Shown here: in pieces, positions 9,540-20,258 of the stretch | Layout of the letters: each line of letters begins with the position of its first letter | Numbering within the stretch: position 1 is the first letter of the stretch | Source: Hermatobates lingyangjiaoensis | Taxonomy: Eukaryota; Arthropoda; Insecta; Hemiptera; Hermatobatidae | Length of the DNA: 64,000 nt | Direction: 5' to 3' | NCBI GenBank assembly: GCA_026182355.1 | Contig: JAPFBL010000070.1 | Coordinates: 1,635,501-1,699,500 of the forward strand | Notes under the pieces: generated by a model | Databases searched by the model: none | Told to the model about the DNA's origin: nothing | The model's input: only the letters and a program-made list of their open reading frames with translations | Made by a program: the position numbers and the translations under genes

Positions 9540-11570
9540 TCAACGATTGAAGTTAAGCTCAGGAACAGATCTACCCCCAAGAAGAGTAATAAAAGCTTCT
9601 TCTGAAGCCCTCAGAGTGACTTTTGAATTGTTATTAGTTATCTGTCTCAGAACTTGTACACGGAAACTGTCATTAAAACTGAGTCCGTGAGAACTGGAAT
9701 GAGTAGCAACGGGAAAGTCACTGCGTTTACCAACGGACGACCTGTGATTATTCATACGCAGGATTAGCTTGGTGGAAGCCAAACCCTCATAAAAAGCATC
9801 ACACTGGGTGCAATCCAAACGGTAAACGCTGTTACCAGAGGTACAAGAGGTCTTGTAGGAGATAGGGTAGGTGCGTTTGTTGAGGAAAGAAGTAAGGGGA
9901 GAAACGGGATTGATGATCGGACAAGTAAGACATCCACGACGTCCGCATTGAACCATACTACCAGCAGTATTGGGATGCTTGGGAGAAGAAATATGAGAAA
10001 AAATAGATCTAACATCTATTTTGTTAGGTAAGGTTTGCGGTAAGAAATAGAGGGTGCCTCTCTGAAGACAGAAGAGGTACAGGTGGAAGAAGAAAGTATA
10101 GGGAAGAACTCCTTGATAACTGCGCGCAGCCTATGGGCACCAGGAAAATAAGTGGTAATGAAAAAAAGTGAATCACTGCGACCCCTCCTAGGACCAGTAT
10201 TAGAATGTACATCAGTAGGAACTACACAGCTATTAATCAACTTAGGAGGATAACCTCGGTCAAAAAATTTCTTTTTTAATAAGTCGATTTGGAATGAACG
10301 GTCATTTAAACAGCTGGAAATTTTGTGAAGACGTATGTACAAAGATCTGGGGATGGCCTTTTTTACGTGGGAGGGATGACAACTGTTAAAGTGTAGGTAT
10401 TGCTGGGCATTAGTTGGCTTGATATGGACAGAAGTAGAAAGATGACCTATCATTGTAGGCAACATTGATATCCAAACAGGAAATGAGGGCATTGGACACC
10501 TGGTGGGTAAAGGAAATGGATGAAGAGAAAGTTTGGTATGATGTGAGGAACAGGTCTAGCTCATGTCTACCATGGGGCCACATGAAAAAAATGTCGTCTA
10601 TACAACGGAAGTAAAGGATGGGAAGGAGATTGTGTGCCCATAGCAGTGCCCCTGATTTGAAGGTAATAATTACCATAAAACCAGAAGGCGTTATTCTTAA
10701 GGACCAAATCAGCTAACTGTACAATAAAATTGGTAGATGGAGTGAGAGGTGGAGTTCTCCGATCTAAGAAGTATCGGAGCGCATCCTAACCTTCAGTATG
10801 ATCAATGGAAGTGTAAAGGGATGTGACATCTATGGTAACCATGATTAGTGAGGGGCGAAAAATTGTTAAGGATTTGACGGAAATTAAAGGTATCCTTACA
10901 AAAAGAAGGTTGACTGCGAACTAAAGGCTGTAGAAAGTACTCTACAAAAGCGGACAATCTCTCAGGCAGACAGCCAGAACTGGAGACTATTGGTCTACCT
11001 AGGGGAAGGCCTGTTGGAAGGCTTGTGGATTTTGGGAAGAAGATAGAAAACAGGACAGCGAGGATGTAAAGGGATAAGAGTGTCAATGTCACCCTGAGAA
11101 TGGCCTTCACTATGGGCGCAGTTATAAAGTAATAAGGATAGGTTGGAACGAAAGATTGAAGTAGGATCAGAGGAAAGAGGGGTGTTGAAGGAAACGTTTG
11201 ACAGTTGCTCTATGGCGACGCGATTATAAACATAGCGGTCCATAAGGACAGTAGTAGAACCTTTATCAGCAGGCATGATAAGCAATGAACCATCACTTCT
11301 CAGGCACTTGATGGCTGCTCTCTCATCAGCTGTAAGGTTGTCATAGGGCGTTAAAGAATTAAGAAAAGAAGGGTCGGAGACATTGCGTATAATGGTGGAA
11401 ATAAATAATTCTAGAGGATGTGAAACAGAAAGAGATGGGGGTTCATTAGAAGAAAGGGATTTAAACCTGCTTAAAGAGGCGTGGAGTTTCAAATTTTCTG
11501 TGTTTGTTACTGTCTGTGTGTTTTGCTTGAATGCTCTGTATAGAGGTATCCTCCCAGAATTAGTTTTGTA
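9540..11570 (-). pseudogene. Penelope-like retroelement, RT + GIY-YIG endonuclease, frameshifted
   Basis: Read on the - strand, the order is that of a Penelope-like ORF. An N-terminal part contains MPADKGSTTVLMDRYVYN and FYLLPKIHKPSNRP (near 11100-11300), then RPIVSSSGCLPERLS, RT motif A as IDVTSLYTSID (near 10830), motif B as QIRGTAMGTQ (near 10650), motif C as RCIDDIFF (near 10600), and thumb SVHIKPTNAQQYLHF (near 10410). It ends with a zinc-binding CGRRGCLTC followed by VYRLDCTQCDAFYEG, the GIY-YIG type endonuclease (9540-9956). Successive pieces lie in different frames, so several frameshifts break the gene. In the endonuclease the usual FYVG is FYEG. The product of an intact copy would be a nuclear reverse transcriptase/endonuclease that copies its own RNA. 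This copy cannot make it. It could still be a source for the 3' modules nearby. Confidence 0.88.
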
Positions 11571-11599
11571 ACAGTGGGCTTATCTGTTTGAAAATTGGG

Positions 11600-11885
11600 T
11601 TTTGGTGTTTCTGAATAATTAATAATGAGTAATTAGGTTTAAACAACAAATGTCTGTTTTTAAATAATGAATAATAATACTAAGTATTTTATGATCCTTT
11701 TGTGGTTCTCTTGTTACTGAATTTTTTGTGTTTCGTTTGTTTTCTGTTGGTTAGTATCCGTGGATGTATTTATCTTGCTTTACTTATGTCATTAATAAAT
11801 TGTTTTTTATCCTTGAAAATGCCAAACAACTTTTGGCGAAACGTCGGCTTATAATCAGGAGTAGTATTTTTATGAATTCGGTGAA
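11600..11885 (+). mobile_element. Family K hammerhead-like module
   Basis: This module recurs as the palindrome at 51661-52133 and partly at 22667-22921. At 11811-11847 it reads CCUUGAAAAU, then a perfect 6-bp hairpin GCCAAA/UUUGGC with loop CAACU, GAAA, the self-complementary ACGU and C17, then GGCUUAUAAUC. GAAA, stem II and stem III match a hammerhead, but the CUGANGA position is occupied by CUUGAAAA. A short 72-aa frame here is probably chance. Confidence 0.6.
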
Positions 11886-12471
11886 TTTGAAATATCAGTG
11901 GCCAAGAAGCTATATCAATATAATTTGTTTATTTTCTGCAAATAAATTAAACTTTGTCGAATTCCTAACAATAGAATTGTAGTATGGCTGAAAGAAACAA
12001 AATGGAATATTGGATTTCTTAGAAAAGAATATTTATGGCTAAAAGTCCTCTTTTTCTTCTAATTAGGAAAGTAAAATTCCTTGGAAGGCTACAAACTGCC
12101 GCTTTGAGGTGGTTGATTTGTGTTTAGATTTGACCAAGCTTGCACTGAAGATAACTTGTTCGATAAACATGCCTTGCAACTTGTTTAGTCCACTTCTCTT
12201 TGAAACTGTTGTTCACTTTAGCCAGCCAAAACAGAAAGAAACCGCAAAACATTTTTAGTCAACATTGACGCTACATTCTTTCAGGAGTAACTAATTCTAT
12301 TTCTAAATTTTACTTTTCTGAATTTAAACTAACTTTTTACATATTTTAAAATTTGACATTATATAAAATTTCTATTCGATTTTATTAACAACATATTAAA
12401 AGGATAATAATTTAAGAAAGTCTGATTCAAAGCATTATTTTATTTTGAGATAGGTAAAAATATCATGTATA
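11886..12471. other. Non-coding stretch
   Basis: Nothing recognised. Confidence 0.5.
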
Positions 12472-12741
12472 CTTCACCTCTGAACTGGAAGGTTCGAGGT
12501 TCAATATAGCAACCCGGGTTCTTGATTTATTCACGTGGGAGGTCAATAAATCTGAGCACGTTAAGCCGTTTATCCCAATCCTATACCCGTGAAAAGTTTA
12601 ATCTTACTCAAAATACACTAGTGTTAGTCAAATCTTAAGACTTCTAATGTAGAATGACCTTTGGGTGGTATAGCAAATGTTTGGTCTGTGCGTGTTGTCT
12701 CCTGAAACTTCCAACTGCAGCCTACCCTAAAGTCAACTAAG
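12472..12741 (+). mobile_element. tRNA-derived SINE, 5'-truncated variant
   Basis: It begins inside the tRNA-like head (CCTCTGAACTGG, then a B-box-like GGTTCGAGGTTCAA near 12491) and continues with the family body: a GATTTATTCACG block, GAGCACGTTAAGCCG, CTCAAAATACACTAGTG, and a GGTGGTATAGC tail block. It matches the SINEs at 32133 and 57001 with many substitutions. A reverse-complement relative lies at 13505-13705. Confidence 0.7.
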
Positions 12742-13504
12742 AAGCTTTGCGTTCCGAAGCAGAGTTTCTAAGAGATCAATGTTGTATCACAAACTCATAC
12801 ATTATTACATCATGTTATACCTACCCATAACCAATTTACTAATTATAATTCTAGATCTGCCAGCATTTTTGCAGCCCTATGGCTTTAGTTGAATAAATCA
12901 CGGCATAAATGCAGCAGACAGATACCAGGCAATCAAGAGAATAATAATACCTAACAAGTATTAAAATTTATTATTCCTTAAATAAATTTAAATTATTTGT
13001 ACATATCATTGTTTTGCATAGAATTTAGTAAAAGAGTTAATTTAAAAAAATAAAATATGCCACATTCACTGTAGGGACTTAATAGTTTTCAAAAGAAAAG
13101 AAAAAAATACGAAGAAATTAAGCATTTCCTTTTTAAAATCATATAACTAGAAACGAAGATAAAAGTAAGACTGTTTTTACATAAATTACCATATATTTGT
13201 TTTTTGATTTTATGCTTAGGGCTCAAAGGAACCGAGTTCTTTCTCGCTAATGAATCATTATATACATGTCACATCTTATTATGATCTATCCATTAGAAAG
13301 CCTGAAGTGCTTTCTGGTCACAAACGAATCAAAGAAAAATATCAAATTAAATTTTGAATGTTGTAATTATTACAAATCCTAAATTCACCGTTATATGTTT
13401 TTATACTTTATGGTCAAGTTAATCCTAGATCTAGAGTCACTACCATGTTGGGCATTGATGACAAACATGCCCTCTGTTTAGATCATAAATGATAAACTAA
13501 CACT
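12742..13504. other. AT-rich spacer between inverted SINEs
   Basis: Nothing recognised. Confidence 0.5.
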
Positions 13505-13705
13505 AGTTAGATCATAATGATTTGACTAAGACTAGTGTATTTTGAGCAGGGATCTTTCACGGGTATAGGATTGGGATAAACGGCTTAACGTGCTCAGATT
13601 TATTTACCTCCAACGTGAATAAATCAAGAACCCGGGTTGCTATATTGAACCTCGAACCTTCCAGTTCAGAGGCAAGCACATTACCACTGAGTTACCCTGG
13701 CCTTC
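13505..13705 (-). mobile_element. tRNA-derived SINE, reverse orientation
   Basis: Closest relative of the copy at 12472: both share the ACGTGAATAAATCAAGAACC region and the variant B box, so this subfamily differs from the 32133/57001 type. The tRNA-like head ends at about 13705 with CAGTGGTAAT reversed. Confidence 0.7.
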
Positions 13706-14171
13706 TGTCAACAAAGGTAAATGAATTTCTCGTTACTCTATAAAAAACAAAATGCCATATCAAGGCAGTGATAAACCGGTTGTATGCAATAGTTCTGTCA
13801 CCCCTATCAGGAGTCAGTTTCCTCGGACTCTTCTTGATAAGTGATATTTAAGCTCTATAGCTGTGGAAGTGAGTATAAGACCGTTCCACCTTCATGTGCT
13901 ATACTCATAGCCTAGTCTTAAACGTATATCATGTAGAGGGCCACTCTTCAGTCTTTATTGTGACAACCAACTACCGTGATAATAACATCGCGTGCAATAC
14001 TGTTGCAATATGAATGACACCGCTTCATCTATATGAGTCATATTCAATCAACGCAGGAATCGTTTTAAATTAACAAGAAAAATAATTAAGTGGAATTAAG
14101 GTAATTATCAACCAACGTTATAATTAACTTCAGATTCAATATAAGGTATAACAGCTTCGAGTCGAGTGTTG
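13706..14171. other. Non-coding stretch
   Basis: No gene or element recognised. Confidence 0.45.
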
Positions 14172-14179
14172 TACTAGAC

Positions 14180-14269
14180 CAGGGGTACTCAATACGTCGA
14201 TCGCGAGGCCAATAGTGGTAGATCGCATACAACTTTGAAAAAAAAAGTTCCAGGGTGACAGTCAGCCTA

Positions 14270-14312
<43 letters not shown>

Positions 14313-14477
14313 CTATCTATATATCTCAGTGGTGTGTGTGTGTGTGTGTGTTTTGATCCTCCTGTAAAGCTTCTGTCTTTGAGCACAATGAAAAGCTACA
14401 AAAAACAGCTGTATTATTATTTTATTTTATTGTTTTTATTTATTTATTTTTAATTATTATTATTATAAATTGTCAAT

Positions 14478-14518
<41 letters not shown>

Positions 14519-14771
14519 GGGAGCCCAGCACAATGTGCGTAAATGCATTTCACCTCCTTAACCAAAAAAAAAAAAATTTATTATTATTATATGGTAATCA
14601 CAAAAACATGTTGAGAGCTCTTATTTTGTTGCAATATTGGCTCATGCAATAATGCAAGGTAAGAATGTTCAATAAATTTTAAAATAACATACACTTTTAT
14701 GGGTCGGTATATCATTTTGACTTGGTCATTTTATAAGTAGCTCGCATACTGAAAAAGTGTGAGCACCCCTG
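14180..14771. mobile_element. Non-autonomous hAT-type element (MITE)
   Basis: The ends read CAGGGGTACTC on the left and GAGCACCCCTG on the right, hAT-like terminal inverted repeats. They are flanked by a perfect 8-bp duplication TACTAGAC at 14172-14179 and 14772-14779, which is the hAT hallmark. The 592-bp interior has no transposase. It holds stacked microsatellites, (CT)n, (CTAT)n, (TG)n and (TTA)n, at about 14270-14515. The 60-aa frame at 14470 is only a (TAT)n translation. Confidence 0.9.
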
Positions 14772-14779
14772 TACTAGAC

Positions 14780-15937
14780 GTTTAGAAAGGCTTTGGCCTA
14801 CTATGGTGAAATTAGTTTAATTGTTACTTATCTCTCATCATTATTCCTTACAATTATAATATCGTTGAGATCTAAAGAACCTTAAATTGACTACAATGAC
14901 TCGACTGAAGGAATTCTTCGTAACATCTATAAATACCTGTGGATATTCCAGTTCACAAGTATGTTTATTAGTTGAACGATAACGTATATTTACGAATGAA
15001 ATCTTATTGAACTAAGTATATTGAACATCAATGCTTAGCTAATAAATTATATAAATAATTGATCAATAATTCTGAACACTTTAGAGCATTCTTTATTAAA
15101 AAAAAATCAATATTCATAAAATATTAAAAAATACCGATAACCAATTTTCCAGTTCAGTAAACTTGAACACTTTACATAAAACTAGCTTAGTGAAGAATTT
15201 ATTTCCTATCCTTCTCATGACACTAAATTTGTGGGGTTGAATATTACAACTCTGACATTAGGTAGAAATTTCTGAATTCTGAACAGAATCTTCTAAATGT
15301 TGAAGCCAAAATATAATTCACTTTGTCACTTTTTACAATGTACCTGACCTTACGATACGATCGTGTAACATTACCTTCTGAAAACTCCTCCAAATTCGAC
15401 ATAATATAAACAAAACTCTTACCGGTTCTGCAGAGCTTTAAAATGTTCTCTGTAAAACATATTAGCTTTAAAACTTAGATTTTAAAAATTAAAAATGTCT
15501 AAGACCTTATGATCATATAATTTATGATCTTAGATAAATCTCAGATTATATTAAAAAAAATTTAAAAAAATGAATACTGGATGGTGGTTGACGTATATGC
15601 ATTAATTTTAATGATATCACGGTGGGAATATGTCGATAACTATTCAATTTATGTCATCCATTCATCGATGACAACTTAATGTTTAATACATCACACATGT
15701 CACTTTAATAAACCGCTTATATTTCCTTAATTTCGTAAAACGATTATAATAAATCATAATTCTGATATGTATAACTTAGTAAAGGTCATATAAATAGGAT
15801 GCTTAATATTTTATTTTAATATTATAAAATTAATGTAATAAATTCTATAGGAGAAAAAAGTTCGTTCTAACGTGTCTTCTGACTTTTGTACACCTCATAA
15901 TATTATTATATTTGCAGATCTTAAGTTAGAAGCAGAT
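14780..15937. other. AT-rich non-coding stretch
   Basis: Nothing recognised on either strand. Confidence 0.5.
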
Positions 15938-16225
15938 GGGATAGGTTAGCTCAGTGGTTAACGAACTGAACTGGCCTCTGGGCTGGTAGTCCGGAGCTCG
16001 ATCCCCACCTGGTCCTCGATTTATTCATGCAGGAAGTGAATAGATTTTAATACATCGTCCCTCGGAGAGAACGTTAAGCCCTCGTTCCCGAGCATGTACG
16101 ATATCAGGTACTCGTTAAAGATCCCTACTCGAAATGCACTTGAGTTAGGCAAAATTTAAGACTTTCAATGTAGAATCTCTAGAACCAACCGATGAAACAA
16201 AAAATCTGGTACAAGACTGACGTTA
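15938..16225 (+). mobile_element. tRNA-derived SINE
   Basis: The tRNA-like head has an A box (TTAGCTCAGTGG near 15955) and B-box-like GGAGCTCGATCCCC (near 15995), then the family body: TTTATTCATGCAGG, CGTCCCTCGGAGAG, GTACGATATCAGGTACTCG and TTGAGTTAGGCAAAAT. It lacks the CCTAA tail of the 57001 copy. Confidence 0.8.
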
Positions 16226-18211
16226 GCACCCGCTAGGGGATCAGTTTAAACAATAAAAAAAAATTAGAAGAAATTCCTTAGAATAATTATTAATTTTTTC
16301 TCTAAAATCACTACCAAGGATAACATAAATTTGAATAATAACTAGCAATACTAAAAATTATTTGCTTAAAAAAAAAACTAGATTTTCCTAATATTAATGA
16401 AATAATTAGATATCCAGAGATCATTTAAAACAAACGAACAAACTCTCTTCGTTTATCAGTAGGAGTGCTAGAAGAAAGGTGGACTCTAGATCATGAAATT
16501 TATTAAAGCTGAAATCATTAATCTACATCCCCCAGTTTTGGCTTCAATAAAATTTTGGTAATAGTTATTATTTATCATTTATTAATTATCGTCTTTTTGT
16601 AATACTTCTGTTAGTTAATGGTAGTTTTTTTTTAAGATTGTTTATTCCAGAGGAGTTTTCCAAAGGACAATTTAATTTTGAATTACACCCTATTATTACC
16701 AATTTCAGGCCAAGAAGTGAAAATAGCAAAAAGCAAGAATCATTTGAACAGTTTTTGGAAGAATGACTACAACACACTTTGTTTTGATATAAGGCTTTCT
16801 TTAAAAATGTAGAACATTAGTGCTTTATGTTCTCTCAGAGGTAACTTAATTGAAGCCAGAAACATAGTGATTTTGTTTTATTGGTTTTTTGTTTGTTTTG
16901 GATTCATCCAGCCTATATAGATGTGCAGGAATATACTCCAAAAAAACACACACACACAACTATTTCCAAAAAATTAGTTAATTCAACTTAGATCACTTAA
17001 AACACGTCTTTCTGTTAATAATTCGATACCACAATTTTGACACAAAACATAAATTACTGAATATTTCATATAAAAAGTAAACGATTTTAAAAAAATATGG
17101 ACCACATAGAAAAGATTTTAATTGGGTGTATTTCTCTATTAAAAAAAAATATTCTTTCCTTTAACATTAATTGAAAAACAATTACTAACGATAAGTTAAA
17201 ACTTACTAAAAAATAAATAACGACGACAACATAATATAAGTACAATATAAATCCTTTAGAAATGTATTTATAAGTAATTTTAAATTTACTCACAAAAATA
17301 TAGTGTTAACAATTACCTTTTGTACATGTTAATTGCGTAACACAACACCTAGATATTCAGGAGAATTTTTCAAAATTATAGTTTTGAAATGTCTTCGTTA
17401 ACTCAAAAAAATTGTTTTAAATGAAATTGAAATATTTGTAATCTTTTTTTAATTTTAAGACATATGTATGTTCTATTATTAATTCATTTTATTTTATCAT
17501 ATAGTAAGAACAATATTAAGTGCCAATAACAATACATGAATTTCATTGCCTAATGAATACAATGATTCCAATTCGGAAGAATCCAGTAATGTTCACTGGA
17601 ACACACAGTGATATATGGTTGAAAAGTTACTTTTTAATTTATAGTTCTTTTATTGTAGGTTAAGTAAAACAAATTAAACATTTTAATTAAAGATAATATA
17701 TATTTTTTTACACAATGTAAATTTAAGAAAGCATTGCACCCTGCGTAATTTAGTTTTACTGTCGTAATAACTCAGAGCTTTCCTTCAGAATGTCTTTCTT
17801 ATGTGTGGGGTAACATTTAAACCTGTTTATCAGATTTTAAAGTTTATCCAACTGAAAAAATTGCAGGCGCTGAGTTTTGTTTTCTTTATAATCTTTGTTA
17901 TAGTGTTTAACGCATATAACTTATACATGCAGCTTTCACAATAAAGCTGGTGTTAGTGTTTATCTAAACTTAAATTATAGTTCACAAATCATAATCTCAT
18001 GTAATTCAAGCCATACAGATCTATTACTTTTTCTATATTTGGTTTTCAATGGAGAAATAAATGGGAATATATGTCTGATTTAAGATAGCATAAAAAAAAA
18101 ATGAGTTACCGTATGCCAATAATATATATTGTATACCAATATTAATTCACTCTATGAAAACTTGAATAAATATGAATGAAAAACGGATAGTATTTCGTTT
18201 TAAATATTTCA
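16226..18211. other. Long AT-rich non-coding stretch
   Basis: No gene supported. Frames at 16586-16777 and 17087-17293 are short, AT-biased and match nothing I know. Confidence 0.5.
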
Positions 18212-18256
18212 AATTCAATATTTCGATCCTTTTAACGGTCGTACTCAGAAAAGGAA
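18212..18256 (-). ncRNA. Decayed hammerhead, family D-like
   Basis: On the - strand the motif has CUGAGUA (G8 changed to U), extra C, GACC and GGAUC as a partial stem II, GAAA, self-complementary AUAU, U17 and GAAUUUG. Losing G8, an active-site base, should kill it. Confidence 0.5.
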
Positions 18257-18574
18257 GTTGAGTGGCCAAAAAACCAAAGCGAACTTATATTAATAGTAAT
18301 ATTAATTATTATTAAGTTACTATATACTTAGTAATATAAATTTACTTATATACTATCGTCCGCAGTAAAAAATACTGACAGAAACACAGAAAGTCTTAAA
18401 TCCTCTATGTATATGAGCCTTAATTGTTCCTTCCTTATACCTTCAGGACATTCGCTTTGCTCATTTAATTAAACTCCTTAAACTCTTTGATATGAGCAGA
18501 TATGAGAAATGTATATTATCAGTTTAGTTAGTAATTAATAATTGTTTTTGATCTGTTGATAATTTAAAAAATTG

Positions 18575-18640
18575 TTATAGTAATAATTATCCTTGAAAAT
18601 GATCAGAGTTGATGGAAACGTCGAAATGAGTGTAAGTAAA
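18575..18640 (+). ncRNA. Family K-type hammerhead-like motif
   Basis: CCUUGAAAAUG is followed by AUCA/UGAU around GAGU as stem II, then GGAAACGUC and GAAAUGAG. The GAAA plus self-complementary ACGU plus C17 arrangement matches the window's hammerheads, and the CUUGAAAA core substitute matches that at 11811. Confidence 0.45.
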
Positions 18641-18760
18641 CTAAAGAATAAAAAATTCGGTTAATTGGTACACATTTTACATAAAAGATTGAAGAATGGT
18701 ATTAGAAAAGCTATACCAAACAAAGGACTAGATTAAAAATAAGCAAGGCGTTTAATGAAA

Positions 18761-18764
<4 letters not shown>

Positions 18765-18820
<56 letters not shown>

Positions 18821-18945
18821 CTTAAAATAAACAATGACACATAGACTGAAACATAAGAAAAGACTCACTTTTCAATATTTCGACCGTAATGGCGGTCGTC
18901 CTCAGGAGAAGAAGTGAATTAACGTAGAATTGATATATTGACAGT

Positions 18946-18980
<35 letters not shown>
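18765..18980 (-). mobile_element. Solo family D module between CA/TA tracts
   Basis: A (CA)n(TA)n tract at 18763-18823 and a (TA)n tract at 18950-18980 bracket about 125 bp on the - strand holding one intact family D hammerhead. Part of its inner end (the TTGATATATTGACAGTC block) recurs at about 46942. Confidence 0.7.
18868..18914 (-). ncRNA. Hammerhead ribozyme, family D
   Basis: The - strand core has CUGAGGA, one extra C, a perfect 5-bp stem II GACCG/CGGUC, GAAA, self-complementary AUAU, U17, and GAAAAGUG as the stem I strand pairing with the upstream CACUUCUUCUC strand, with the mismatch at the third pair seen in other families. All invariant positions are present. Confidence 0.72.
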
Positions 18981-18983
<3 letters not shown>

Positions 18984-19454
18984 ATTTCACATAAACACGT
19001 GAAACAACAATCAATGATCAAACCACAATAAGAAATGGGAAAACAAGACTAAAATCTTTCAACCGTAACAAGCGGTCTTCGTCAGAGTCAAAAACCCAAT
19101 TGAACACTAGATGCAGAAAACATCTGGTGAAGAGTTGAGAAGAGTGGGAGGGAAGAGTGGTATTTTAAAAGGGTGAAATCACAGGAAAGGACTAATGTCC
19201 AGAAAGGGATGTTTGGGGAAACAAAGGAGTACAGTAAGAAAAAGTAAAAAACTATCCGCTAGCTGTCAACCCTCTTTGAAGAGCCTATTGCCCTCGTGAC
19301 GAAAGTATCTTCAAACTTGATACTCGAACAGAGTCAGTGTTCAGTTGGGTTTTTGACTCTGACCGCTTGTTACGGTTGAAAGATCTTAGTCTTGTTTTCC
19401 CATTTCTTATTGTGGTTTGATCATTGATTGTTGTTTCACGTGTTTATGTGAAAT

Positions 19455-19458
<4 letters not shown>
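18981..19458. repeat. Outward inverted pair, family A
   Basis: Left arm 18981-19108 (-) and right arm 19336-19458 (+) enclose about 227 bp that occurs once here and partly at 24745-24800. The outermost segment of each arm is a small hairpin, TTTCAC/GTGAAA, next to a TA tract. The left hammerhead (19047-19089) keeps its core. The right one has lost five bases after CUGAC, which destroys CUGANGA. Confidence 0.8.
19047..19089 (-). ncRNA. Hammerhead ribozyme, family A, one stem III change
   Basis: GACU precedes CUGACGA, then an extra A, stem II GACCG/CGGUU, GAAA, a stem III AGAUUU (palindrome AGAUCU with one C to U), U17 and AGUC. Stem I GACU/AGUC is perfect. The C to U change leaves a G-U pair. 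Confidence 0.6.

Positions 19459-19502
<44 letters not shown>
19459..19502. repeat. (TA)n tract
   Basis: TA dinucleotides follow the family A right arm directly and separate it from another inverted repeat at 19510. Confidence 0.95.
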
Positions 19503-19506
<4 letters not shown>

Positions 19507-19509
19507 GAA

Positions 19510-19696
19510 GTCCAAACCACAAAGAAAAATGAAAACAAAAGAAATAAATGTTCGAGGCTTTTCACATTATGAGATGAGAGAGCAAACAAAGTAAGACAAA
19601 AAAAGGCATAATTTACTGTCATTATGTAGCTATGCAACAGCGTAAGGTCTCGGATAATTTATTTCTTTTGTCTTCTTTTTTCCATTTAGTTTGGAG
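19510..19696. repeat. Inverted repeat, decayed module
   Basis: Arms at about 19510-19558 and 19647-19696 are imperfect reverse complements (the AAAGAAATAAAT and ATTTATTTCTTTTG blocks). The GAAAAGCC in the left arm on the - strand resembles family N (GAAAGGCC), but CUGANGA is not recognisable. Confidence 0.5.
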
Positions 19697-20221
19697 TTTT
19701 TTGATAGCATCACGTGTTTAATTATGATTTTTCTGCATATATATGTATTACCTACTGTAATAAACAATGAGTTAATAGGCGTTGATATATTACAGAGAAC
19801 ACACAGAAATGACATCTTTATTTTTTCATTTATTTTCATCAGAATAAGATATCTATGTTGTTTGTACAAGTCAGTATTAAATATACCACTCTTGTATACT
19901 TTTACGTTTGTACATATACTCGTATGCCTATATCGTCACAAGTGTGGGTTTGCTGATTGGTGTTTATAGAAAAATATTTCTTAAGTACTTATGTCGAAAT
20001 AAATTTATATATTTATATAGAGTATCAAAATTAACAAATGAATATAATTTAAACGCTGGAGTTGAAGTTGAAGTAATATAAGATGTTACGGAATAAAAAA
20101 AGTGACATTCCTGAAGAGCGTGGCATAAAGAGTTTTTTTTTAGTGTTATGTACTATGTAAGATGAGAGGATGTATTGTTGACTTCTAAATATAATATTAT
20201 ATTCTAAATGATTATGAGAGG
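19697..20221. other. Intron or upstream region of the receptor gene
   Basis: AT-rich, with no coding signal. It lies immediately 5' of a splice acceptor at 20233 and is therefore probably intron. Confidence 0.5.
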
Positions 20222-20242
20222 TGTATGTTTCAGGTATGTAAG
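20222..20242 (+). promoter_or_regulatory. Splice acceptor abutting a donor-like site
   Basis: A pyrimidine-biased run ends in TTTCAG at 20228-20233 and is directly followed by GTATGTAAG at 20234-20242, which is itself a good 5' splice site. The acceptor probably begins the coding exon, 25 bases before the start codon. The juxtaposed AG/GT arrangement is that of a recursive splice site. A second AG (TTCAG at 20251-20255) just before the ATG is an alternative acceptor. Confidence 0.55.
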
Positions 20243-20258
20243 CTGAGAGGTTCAGAGC

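Noticed and set aside
14470..14652. Tyrosine-rich 60-aa protein
   Set aside because: It is a (TAT)n microsatellite inside the hAT-type MITE.
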